The notes under the pieces are model-generated. The model saw nothing but the letters and a program-made list of their open reading frames with translations. It had not been told where the DNA came from and did not search any database. A program made the position numbers and the translations under genes. A stretch of 64,000 nt of DNA, from assembly GCA_029339505.1 (NCBI GenBank), contig JAQISU010000348.1:2455501-2519500 (forward strand). The letters are read 5' to 3'. Shown one piece after another: positions 56,420-64,000 of this stretch (the first letter of the stretch is position 1; each line of letters begins with the position of its first letter). Origin of the DNA: Unio delphinus. Its lineage: Eukaryota; Mollusca; Bivalvia; Unionida; Unionidae.

Positions 56420-57519
56420 AACTGGATTCCTAACTTACCTATTTACATCAGCTGATTTTACAAGCTCCCTAGGCATAGGTCTCGCAGACTGGTTTCCAGA
56501 CTTAAAATCTTTTAAAACCACGTTCTGGGTTCCCCCATGAGCTTCGGCAAAGAAATCGGCTTGCTTAGTCATATCTTTTACGTTGGTGAAGACTTTCTCC
56601 TTCAGAAATTGATCTAATTCTCGCCCAACTGTATTAAATAATTGATCTCTGAGCAAGAAATCAGTCAATCCTTCAAAAGTTTTCACCGCTTTGTCGCATT
56701 CAATTCACCGCTCAAAATAGTTCGCAATTCTAACGGTGAACTAACCAAAGGTTTCTCCCTTATCGGGCTTGCTATACCTGAACTTTTTACAAAAACCCCG
56801 TTCAGTGAGCTCGTACCTTTTGAGAAGTGCTTTCTTTAGGACGTCGTACTTAAACACATCGTCCCTAGGAAGTCGCGAGTATACATCCAGTGCTTTACCC
56901 TTTAATAGAGCACTGAGATGCAGAGCCCAGTCATTTTGACTCCACTTCTGGTTTTCGGCATACCGCTCAAATCGATGAAGATAACCATCCATGTTATCTT
57001 TTTCATCGTCAAAAGGAGGTAATTTGGGGCCCCTTAATTTGCTAAAGGCAGAATCGTGTTCTCTTCCAGATGTCACTAATTCTATCTTACGCTCATGATC
57101 CCGTTGCTTTGCTCTTTCTTCTAACTCTAACATTTCTACTTTTGCTAGTTTATCTAACTCTATTCGCCTTTCCTCCGCTTCCCTTTCCCATCCTATACTA
57201 TCCTTTTCGGCCTGCTTCTCTAATTCTATCTTTTCCCTTTCCGCCTGCTTCTCTAATTCTATCTTTTCCCTTTCCGCCTGCTTCTCTAATTCTATCTTAT
57301 CCCTTTGGGCCTGCTTCTCTAATTCTATCTTATCCTTCTCAAAGGCCCATTTCCTTTCTTCGGCTTCCCCTTTTTCCCTTTCTAATTCCCTTTCTAATTC
57401 CTTGCCCTTGCCCTTTCTTCCCTTTCCCGGGCTTGTTCTTCTTGAATAAATTTCCTTAGACTTTCACCTTCATACCCAAATTCTTTGCCTAAGGCAACCA
57501 AGTCCTTAAGGGATGGCAT
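56420..57519 (-). pseudogene. Gypsy gag with coiled coil and SCAN-like domain
   Basis: Starts at ATG 57519 (MPSLKDLVALGKEFGYEGES). A highly charged region with four 11-residue units like ELEKQAEREKI is encoded by a 33-base repeat at 57216-57340, predicting a long coiled coil. Then FSKLRGPKLPPFDDEKDNMD and GYLHRFERYAENQKWSQNDW, a retrotransposon gag/SCAN-like core (DKGETFG, FLLRDQLFNTVGRELDQFL, MTKQADFFAEAH). A zinc knuckle at about 56375-56420 (CFLCNA, stop, GHVQKDC) is broken by a TAA. A frameshift near 57400, a TAG near 56740 and a TGA near 56705 also interrupt it. Confidence 0.85.
57216..57340. repeat. 33-bp repeat in gag
   Basis: TTCTCTAATTCTATCTT recurs at 57216, 57249, 57282 and 57315, a period of exactly 33 bases (11 codons), matching three heptad-like turns of the gag coiled coil. 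Confidence 0.9.
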
Positions 57520-57720
57520 GACAATGGCAATTGTAATATGAATATAGATAGGTAACCAAACCAATGCTTAAAATACGTTTTTACTGGACACACGGACCTA
57601 GATAAACTAAACAAAAATAAACCCCAACTTGAGTATTATCTTGTCAAGAAGGTCACGCTCAAATATAAACATTAAATGTTTACTTTCACAAAAATGATTG
57701 ACAGTTCACTTAATCCAGCG

Positions 57721-57738
57721 ATCCCACTTCTGACACCA
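57721..57738 (-). other. Primer-binding site, tRNA-Leu type
   Basis: The plus strand reads ATCCCACTTCTGACACCA one base before the 5' LTR. It ends in CCA and matches the 3' end of animal tRNA-Leu as I recall it (ATCCCACTYCTGACA plus CCA). Confidence 0.85.
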
Positions 57739-57739
57739 T

Positions 57740-59236
57740 TGTAACATAATTGTTACCGAGAGGATGGTGGATTAAATGAACAACACAAACACAATATGTG
57801 AAAGAAAATATAAATTTATAAAATAAATTATTTATGAAAAATAATGATGTATCAACACTATAACTCATGCGCTCAACCCACAATTACACTCACATCCATT
57901 CACAATACATGAATAATTTAAATATTAATACAAAATAAAACACAGATACAAAGGAATCTCTTGGACTATACACAGATCCAAGCAACCTTTACAAAAGTTT
58001 TATTAACGCAAGTATAAATTACGATAATAAACACAAACGACAAACTATACTATCGCACGTATGGATTGCGACAACTAGCACGAACATATACTTGTATTCA
58101 ATCAAGTTGCTAGCTTTTATTGATATTCATGCAATCCCTTGAAATACTAATGTGATTTAAAATAACTTATGTAAATACAACAATGTATTCAATTGTACTA
58201 CAATTGCAACACACATATGTGTCTCGACCCTGTATAACCGTACGATTCACCAACAGTTGAATCGCCTCCCAGTTTCCCCGAAGACCTAGGGTTGACCAAT
58301 ACTTTTATCGGCCGTTTGCCCTTCACGGATCCACCACAGTTATACGTACAGACAGCATACAACATCTACTAGAACCAACGGTTCCTCAATACCCTAGATG
58401 TCGCCCCGGATGTTTACAACTTTAGACAGCTCCGACACTCGGACTTCTAGCTTTCCGGATATTTACACGTCACGACAGATGTAGACGAACAGACAGTTCG
58501 ACAGACAGACAATCAGATACTTCAATTTCGTTTGCACAATTAAACGGCACAATCAATCACATTCAGCTATTATACAGAGATGTTCTGCAAAAAATCATAG
58601 ATGTTCCACAACAAATCAGACGATATCAAAGACGTTATCAAAGATGTTCTCAGAGATGCTATCAGCCGACGTTATCAGATGCGTTAACAGCTACGTTATC
58701 AGCTACAATAAACAAAACCAGACTAATAATAGTTGTCTCAAAAAATAATCTAAACCGTAGATTACGCTATTGCATTTAAAGTCTATTAGTGACAAGTAAT
58801 TCCAAATACTCCACGTTTAAAATCTGCATTGCAATAAAGGCATCATTATACGAAATGATAAACTGAATAAAATTCACAATAAAACGAAATGTAAATTTAA
58901 CACTCACCCCTTTGGCTGGAGATTGAAAGACGAGCTTATCTATCCTGTGATTAGATACTTTAGGTCCCGTAAAATTGATCATAAATATTCTGCCTTATAT
59001 ACCCTCAAATAGGTGAGCAGAAATCACAGCAAGATTGCCGTGCACCACGTGAAACTAATGTTCCGGATTTCATGAAAATAAAAATCAGGCACATGCAAAT
59101 CGTTACACGCCGCTTACCTTGGAGAAAACCACTTATTCACCCCAGGTAATGCATGTACGACGAAGCAAAGAAAATGGTGAGATTAGCTTGTAAATCAAGA
59201 AGAAAATAAATTTAATTTTCGCCTAATTCTGTGACA
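57740..59236 (-). repeat. 5' LTR of Gypsy element
   Basis: 1497 bases, near-identical to 51453-52939, with termini TGTAACAT and GTGACA in plus orientation. Confidence 0.97.
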
Positions 59237-59241
59237 CCAGT

Positions 59242-59546
59242 GTCATTTACATTACACAAAATTGGTTTCAGCAAAGTAAAGCCCATCGTGCCATTAGTAT
59301 CAATGCTCATTACGTAGTCGTGTTTAAAAGCCCTAGAGATAAATCGCATGCGCCGGTCCTAGCCAAACAGTTAGGAACACCTCGGCTGACTCATGCGTAC
59401 GATGATGCCACTCAAACCCACACGCTTATGTACTCGTGGATTTAGAACCCACCACTCCCGATTATTTGCGATTTTGTACCGATTTGTTTCACGACTGGTG
59501 CCAAGACGGAGGACCTGTCGTGTACACGTCCTCGTCGTCGACATAA
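59242..59546 (+). pseudogene. Polinton packaging ATPase, C-terminal part
   Basis: Right of the LTR the ATPase resumes: SVIYITQNWFQQSKAHRAIS then INAHYVVVFKSPRDKSH, the sensor and C-terminal strands of the A32-like packaging ATPase family. A one-base frameshift near 59421 moves the frame to VLVDLEPTTPDYLRF and the stop at 59544-59546. The family's conserved 'SVI.ITQN.F' and 'NAHY.V.FK.PRD' blocks make the match firm. The break at 51452/59242 lies inside this gene, and the TSD overlaps its serine codon. Confidence 0.88.
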
Positions 59547-60108
59547 CAATAACATCTAAAATGTCTATGAATACCTCGGTTACTTTAACCTTGTCTCATA
59601 CATCGTCAACGTAACATCCCTTCAGTCTCATCTTCCCATCAAATTGAGTCGTGACTTGTACGGTATCAGTCGCGAAAAAATCCACAAATTCGTGCTCACG
59701 TCTTAGACGCCAGAATCAAAGAAGTCTTACGATGGTTTACAATTACAATTACTGCAAGGCATCATTCACATTCCACATCAAACAAACGATTTTTTGACAG
59801 AAACAAAGTAGCTTTGACGCAACTGGCTGATCCTTGCATCGACACTCAAATCAAAAAGCAAATCATTTTGAAACCTGGAGGTAGCGGTTCTCTAGGAGAT
59901 GTCATCATTCGTTCCCTTTTTAAAATGGGATCACAATGCTCCCAAAGTTCACCCCAAGAAAAAAGACAAACGAACCCCTAAGAAAAAGAACAATGGTGTC
60001 AAGACCAAAGCACATAAAATTAAAAGTCCACAGGAAATAGCTGTCACCCGCAAAATAGGCAGTTCGGCCAATATGCAACCTTACATTCGTAAACCACGAC
60101 CTGCATAA
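59547..60108 (+). pseudogene. Small basic/hydrophobic proteins, Polinton region
   Basis: Two overlapping plus frames. One reads RFFDRNKVALTQLADPC then KKQIILKPGGSGSLGDVIIR (about 59790-59920), a hydrophobic 'K..IIL..GG' tail reminiscent of other Polinton small proteins. The other starts at ATG 59899 and is very basic (HPKKKDKRTPKKKNNGVKTK). A frameshift between them is likely. No firm family. Confidence 0.4.
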
Positions 60109-60111
60109 CCA

Positions 60112-60429
60112 GTGACATCGTTTCCAGTAGCCTCAGGATCTTCCACCTATCCGTTGCTGGTGATGCCAGTCAAATCCAATTTGTCACCCGTTCTTCCTTA
60201 TTTGAAAAAACATTGGAAATCTGCGTCTCCCAAAACGTGTCCTCCACCGGTGACACCCTCTTCCTCATTAGCGGCAGTAGCAGCTTCACACCAAGTGCCT
60301 GCCCCCAAAGTCAAAAAAATCCAAGAAAGATCTGGCATGTTCAACAGTTTACTGGATTTGTCCAAACAAGAACTGTCCAGATTCAGTCCATTGCGAGCCC
60401 CTTCAGGACGTGTGTTACCTGTCATGTAG
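60112..60429 (+). CDS. Proline-rich hypothetical protein, Polinton region
   Basis: A 105-codon frame with a proline- and serine-rich first half (ASPKTCPPPVTPSSSLAAVA) and ERSGMFNSLLDLSKQELSRF before the stop. Same strand and tight spacing with its neighbours. Not recognised. Confidence 0.45.
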   Translation: MTSFPVASGSSTYPLLVMPVKSNLSPVLPYLKKHWKSASPKTCPPPVTPSSSLAAVAASHQVPAPKVKKIQERSGMFNSLLDLSKQELSRFSPLRAPSGRVLPVM

Positions 60430-60536
60430 TTGATACGACGGAAAGATAATCAGTGGCGTCGCATTCCAGTAACAAATTGACTCGAGGACAACAACGGGAA
60501 TCAGTATTTTATGTACTACTTCTGAACACTCAATGA

Positions 60537-60860
60537 TGTCTCCTCAAACACGTGCACACCACAACAATCGGCGTTCTGCCGTCCCAACAAGAAAAAGACA
60601 ATCTCGTCATCCTACAAGACGTTTAGCCAAACATCGACGTCATCACCTAAAAGAGACAGTCATCCCAAGAAAAGGAGAATTCACCAAACGGGTGGGATAT
60701 TATTTTTATTTAAAGGTGCGAACAAACAAGCCAAATCAGCTCAGAATTGAACTGATGTCTTTAGCGATTCTTTTCATGATTTAGCGAAACACGCCTTTAC
60801 CTTTTTGACGAGGCGCTAGAAAAGAAGATAAAAGAGGGCGTGTACCAAGTGTTTGACGTC
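60537..60860 (+). pseudogene. Arg/His-rich small frame, Polinton region
   Basis: A basic frame (RKRQSRHPTRRLAKHRRHHL) overlaps another frame with NKQAKSAQN and HDLAKHAFTFLTRR further on. They probably are one small gene broken by a frameshift around 60700. Not recognised. Confidence 0.3.
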
Positions 60861-61305
60861 AGTGTATTTCCAGAACGATGAATCAAAGATGTCACTTCGC
60901 AGAAAACATTCTGATTTACCCCACAAAATAAAGAAAAGGAAAGGACTACCTCCTCGTTTAGCCAAACGCGAAGACATGTTGGCCGTCCTGTCCAAAGTCT
61001 CTCCAACCATGCGAACACAAAACATTAAAACAGTCTCCAAAGGTGTCATCGATACCGTGTACGAATGTTGTTTGAAAGTCTTGAAAGGCACGATACTTTT
61101 GTCTCCACACCAGAAAAAATGCTTAGCCTAACATCGACACGTTCATCGTCAAATAGTCCAAAATAATATACCCGTTCGTCAAAAGATAAAGATGTTGGTG
61201 CAACGCAGAGGATTTTTCCCCTTTCTTACTCCTTTTTTGACAGGCTTAATACCAAGTTTAATACAAGGGATGGGTAGAAATATGTACGATCCTTCCAGAA
61301 GATAA
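60853..61305 (+). pseudogene. Polinton pX-like small basic/hydrophobic protein
   Basis: One frame crossing a TAA at 61129-61131. Before it: LPPRLAKREDMLAVLSKVSP and ECCLKVLKGTILLSPHQKKC. After it: KIKMLVQRRGFFPFLTPFL then TGLIPSLIQGMG. The order 'basic head, NVLKGN.PLS..QK..L, then LVQ(R)GGF(L/F)P' recurs in small proteins of animal Polintons and adintoviruses, sometimes compared with adenovirus pX. Its likely role is in the virion core or membrane interaction, but that is not established here. A single nonsense codon interrupts it. Confidence 0.7.
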
Positions 61306-61314
61306 AAGGAACCT

Positions 61315-61940
61315 ATGCAGCACAATAATATCAGACATAACCTTTGGAAGCCCATGGAAGGACGAAAACTGACTTTGGTCCCGCATAAACGATGGATGGA
61401 ATACCATCGTTGGCAAGAACAACGAACTCTCCATTTTGCACCCAATCCTCATTTGAGCGGGATGTCCCATTTACAACACGAATTGCAATCCTTGATTCAT
61501 CGCAACGATTAGTCCGAAACTGAAAAATCGCAAAAGTACGGTCAACTATTAAAACGACAGATAGCTGTAGAACAAACAACTCTACCCACTCTGACCGATT
61601 TTAAGGCTCTATCCACACCCCACCATTACCCAAGGAAGAAGAGACCTATGATAACTTTCAAACGCCCACTGTCACTCCCATTCCGAGTAAGATTACAGCA
61701 TCCTGTTGACTCCTTCCCCCACGCCCCGACGAGAAGAACTCAAAACTTAGATTAAAAAGATGATGGCCACTCCTCCTTAGACAGAAGTCAAAAAGAAAGA
61801 AAGGAATCCAGAAGTGAGAAAAGAAAAGAAACCCAAAGCTATCCCATTACCTCCACCACCACCAGTACCCTCAACGTTAACTCCTGCGGCACATCGGACA
61901 CGTAACGCCGTTTCCAAACAAACCCCATTTCGCTCCACCC
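61315..61940 (+). pseudogene. KLTLVP-type Polinton protein
   Basis: The frame holds MEGRKLTLVPHKRWMEYHRW near 61354. Many animal Polintons have a small protein beginning with 'K(M/L).LVP', placed between the pX-like protein and integrase or penton genes. The TAG at 61510 and later stops break it. The downstream part is lysine-, proline- and threonine-rich (about 61750-61920). Function unknown. Confidence 0.55.
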
Positions 61941-61959
61941 AAGCCGGTATCGTCGAAGA

Positions 61960-62915
61960 ATGAGTACCTTATTAACAAAACAATGGAAAAGGTGTTAGCC
62001 AGCATTTACTACTCTCCAGTCCACCCTTCGCACTCATGTGGAAGGCATCGATCATCAAAGGCAAGCCGATTTAGCCGATGTAAATTAGCCACCTACAATC
62101 TTGGCTACAAATATTTGTTTTGTGTCATCGACGTCTTTTCTAAATTTGCCTGGGTCGTACCATTGACTTCCAAATCGAGCGAAGAGTTAGTACGAGCCTT
62201 GCAACTGGTGTTGAAACAAAGTGGTCGTCACCGTGTTCGTTGGCAAACCGACAAAGGCACCGAATTTCTGAACCAAGCATTCCAATGATAATTAAGGAAA
62301 CGTGACATTCATTTTTCCACCACCGAAAATCCTGAAACCAAAGCTAGCATCGTGGAACGTTTTCAACGTACCTTGCAAGAATGCATGTGGAAGTATTTTA
62401 CGCATCAACACACTCTCAAGTACATCGATGTCGTATCGCACTTAGTCCAAGCCTTCAACCAATCTTACCATAGACGCGTTGGAGGTGCCTCACAAGATGT
62501 AACACCTGACAACGAAGTGACTGTTTCTGAGCGTCTGTTTGGTACGTCCCGGACTATGGCTGTCCCCAGGAAAGGTGGAGTGTTAACCACTGGAGATTGG
62601 GTTCGCATTGACCAAACCAAACGCACTTTCGACAAAGGTTACTTACCCAACTGGACCAGCTAATTATTTCCTGTTACTGGACGAGTGCGTGATCGTCATC
62701 CTACCGTCTATAAATTGGAAGACATGATCGGAGAAGTATTGAAATGAACGTTTTACTTGCCCGAGTTACAAGGTGTCACCAATAAAAAAGACGACCTGTA
62801 CGAGATTGAAAGTATTCTCGAACGAACAACCCGTAAAGTAGAAAAATGTCGTGTCAAAGAAGTACGTTGGAAAGGATATCCTCCTAGTTTTGATTATTGG
62901 ATTGACACATCGTAA
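61960..62915 (+). pseudogene. Polinton integrase with chromodomain, broken
   Basis: The start is at ATG 61960. Early stops interrupt the N-terminal part (GIDHQRQADLADVN region). The DDE core is clear: YNLGYKYLFCVIDVFSKFAW, WQTDKGTEFLNQAF, and ETKASIVERFQRTLQECMWK supply the two Asp and the Glu. Then PRKGGVLTTGDWVRIDQTKR and GRVRDRHPTVYKLEDM (SH3-like strand), and a chromodomain, LYEIESILERTTRKVEK then VRWKGYPPSFDYWIDTS. Stops occur at about 62287-62292, after NWTS (62660) and after GEVLK (62745). The enzyme inserts Polinton DNA into the genome; the chromodomain would bind histone tails. Confidence 0.9.
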
Positions 62916-62943
62916 GTCATCGACTATAAAAAGGAGTGACCAT

Positions 62944-63361
62944 CATGCCCTTCAATACATCTTCATCTACCACAGTGACTACTCATTTACCCAGTTCTTC
63001 TCTGCAACATTTACGAATTCAACCCTTGTGGGTGTGATGTGGAGAACGTGTCCCAAAAACGTAAATCGTCTTTTACTGTCAAATCTTTGTGGTGTATTGT
63101 GCCATCGGTGCAGCCATTGCTAATTTGAGTTTACAACAAGGAGACAAAGAATTGTGGACCAATTTTATTCAGCAGTTGCATCGGGTATCTTCTTCCCAAT
63201 CCTTCCTTAAAATACTCTTACAACGGGAACAATAATAACAATATTGGGAGCCTTGCGTCCAACGTCAGTCATTCTCCTAACAGTCACCCTTCCAATCACA
63301 ATTCTCTTCTAGACTCTCCTTTAACCTCGAGTGACTCCTCGGACAACAGAACGTTGGAATT
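62944..63361 (+). pseudogene. Hypothetical Polinton gene, unrecognised
   Basis: The ATG at 62944 opens a frame rich in Ser and Thr. After stops, ANLSLQQGDKELWTNFIQQL appears in the same general region, and an Asn/Ser-rich frame follows (SYNGNNNNNIGSLASNVSHS). Several frameshifts. TATAAAAAGG at 62927-62936 precedes the ATG. No family recognised. Confidence 0.35.
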
Positions 63362-64000
63362 ATGAACAAGAATATTAACCAATTTTACTTAACGTTACCC
63401 AGTGACAATTCCATGGAGGTGTTTCCTAACAATGCGTTGTTCTGTTACACTGCTAAATTACCTCAAGCCATTCAACTGGATCAAGATGCCCATTGGTAAG
63501 TGGCTTTCATCGTTGGAAATGAAAACAGTTTTTCATTATAAGTGTATCACGAGCGATGCAACAACATTTAGACGAACCCATCACTGTCAGTGACCCGATA
63601 AAAAACATAGGACCCCAAAACTAAGCAGTCCACCTATCCGTTATCCATTCCTACATGCTATTGTTTTAGTGGTCAACATTTAGTGGCTACACTTGCCAGC
63701 AGATTCAATACTGTGTTTGGTAAAGCCATGGACAAAACCAGAAAAGTGTTACCTTTGAGTACAATAAAGTGGCTTGTCGCCTAATAATCAGATTTTCAGA
63801 GGACAAAATGATGGCCATTACCTTTTGTCCTGAATTGTAAGATATTTTGGGTGGAGACTCCTGGTTGGACAAGACAAAAAAAAAAGAATACCAGCTGTGA
63901 CCAGTAACTTGGATTTTGCGAAATAGTTTCGATTCCCTGTAGAAATGAGCCAAGGACTCAACATGATGTTTATGTACTCCGATGTGGTGGAGTACAACGT
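63362..64000 (+). pseudogene. FYLTLPS-type capsid-associated protein, runs off edge
   Basis: Starts MNKNINQFYLTLPSDNSMEV then FPNNALFCYTAKLPQAIQL, the N-terminus of a protein that recurs in animal Polintons and adintoviruses ('FY(V/L)TLPS..SM..(F/Y)P.N....F...L...I.L'). I believe it to be the minor capsid/penton candidate. A TAA follows DAHW. Later frames include RLIIRFSEDKMMAITFCPEL and, at the edge, LNMMFMYSDVVEYN, the family's 'YVY.DIV' block. It is broken by several stops and frameshifts and is cut by the window end. Confidence 0.65.

Larger units (their letters stand above)
51453..59236 (-). mobile_element. Complete Ty3/Gypsy element, gmr1-like gene order
   Basis: A 7784-base LTR retrotransposon read on the minus strand: 5' LTR 57740-59236, primer-binding site 57721-57738, gag, protease, integrase, RT, RNase H, polypurine tract, 3' LTR 51453-52939. 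Flanks carry the direct repeat CCAGT (51448-51452 and 59237-59241). The LTRs start TGTCACAG and end TGTTACA on the element strand. By eye they differ at roughly 25 positions plus a few small indels over 1.49 kb, so the insertion is fairly young. Stops in gag and pol and frameshifts in gag and at the RT-RNase H junction make it inactive. It is inserted in the Polinton ATPase gene. Confidence 0.95.
43042..64000 (+). mobile_element. Decayed Polinton/adintovirus-like element, interrupted
   Basis: Attribution rests on four hallmark genes on one strand: an FtsK/HerA-type packaging ATPase (51080-51452 and 59242-59546), a small LVQRRGFFPF protein (60853-61305), a retroviral-type integrase with chromodomain (61960-62915), and a capsid-associated FYLTLPS protein (63362 to the edge). 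Ty3/Gypsy and Jockey LINE insertions split it. Polintons/Mavericks are large self-synthesising DNA transposons with virion genes, closely related to adintoviruses. Polymerase B, major capsid and protease were not found. Almost every gene carries stops or frameshifts. The terminal inverted repeats are not visible; the left limit is uncertain and the right limit is outside. Confidence 0.8.

Noticed and set aside
57070..57459. 129-codon plus-strand frame rich in Pro, Leu and Phe
   Set aside because: It is the antisense of the gag coiled-coil repeats, which explains its regular composition.
59242..64000. Major capsid protein or DNA polymerase B
   Set aside because: No frame shows a double jelly-roll pattern or the polymerase B motifs; these genes may lie beyond the right edge or be lost.

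Overview
This looks like nuclear DNA of an invertebrate animal, most likely a mollusc or another lophotrochozoan. The reasons are an A+T-rich background, long dinucleotide microsatellites, a gene cut into short GT-AG exons, tRNA-derived SINEs of molluscan type, a CR1-like LINE whose first ORF carries an SGNH-esterase-like domain, a Jockey-type LINE, Ty3/Gypsy elements and a decayed Polinton/adintovirus-like element. No rRNA gene, free-standing tRNA gene or prokaryotic gene was found. The species is inference.

Region 1-6.9 kb holds a truncated SINE, a decayed CR1-like LINE (about 780-4600) and, inside its endonuclease region, a twelve-copy 66-bp tandem array that appears to have grown from LINE coding sequence. 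From 6995 to 28309 lies the only convincing host gene: ten plus-strand coding exons whose splice phases all agree. They encode about 389 residues: a short signal peptide, a Ly6/uPAR-like cysteine-rich domain over three exons, and three Ig domains over two exons each, ending without a membrane anchor. Its introns hold a 39-bp minisatellite, a LINE fragment, an antisense Jockey LINE, two SINEs and several microsatellites.

Region 28.5-42.3 kb is a repeat graveyard: a 0.55-kb tandem duplication, a Gypsy remnant (32 kb), a second CR1-like LINE copy (34.3-36.3 kb), a Jockey LINE 3' end (37.2 kb), a SINE (37.8 kb), and a minus-strand Gypsy integrase tail with a C2H2-like reading frame near it (38.8-40.1 kb).

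From about 42.3 kb to the right edge the DNA is best read as one decayed Polinton/adintovirus-like element shattered by later insertions. A Jockey LINE (about 43660-49047), itself carrying a hAT-type MITE (44750-44938), splits its left part. A complete LTR retrotransposon (51453-59236) sits inside its packaging-ATPase gene with a perfect 5-bp target duplication. Recognisable element genes are a BIR/IAP-like protein, the packaging ATPase, a small basic/hydrophobic pX-like protein, a KLTLVP-type protein, a DDE integrase with chromodomain, and a capsid-associated FYLTLPS-type protein running off the edge. DNA polymerase B, major capsid and protease genes were not found. The inserted Gypsy element has the pol order protease-integrase-RT-RNase H, as in the gmr1 group, instead of the usual RT-RNase H-integrase. 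Stops and frameshifts in nearly every transposon ORF show that all these elements are inactive as written.
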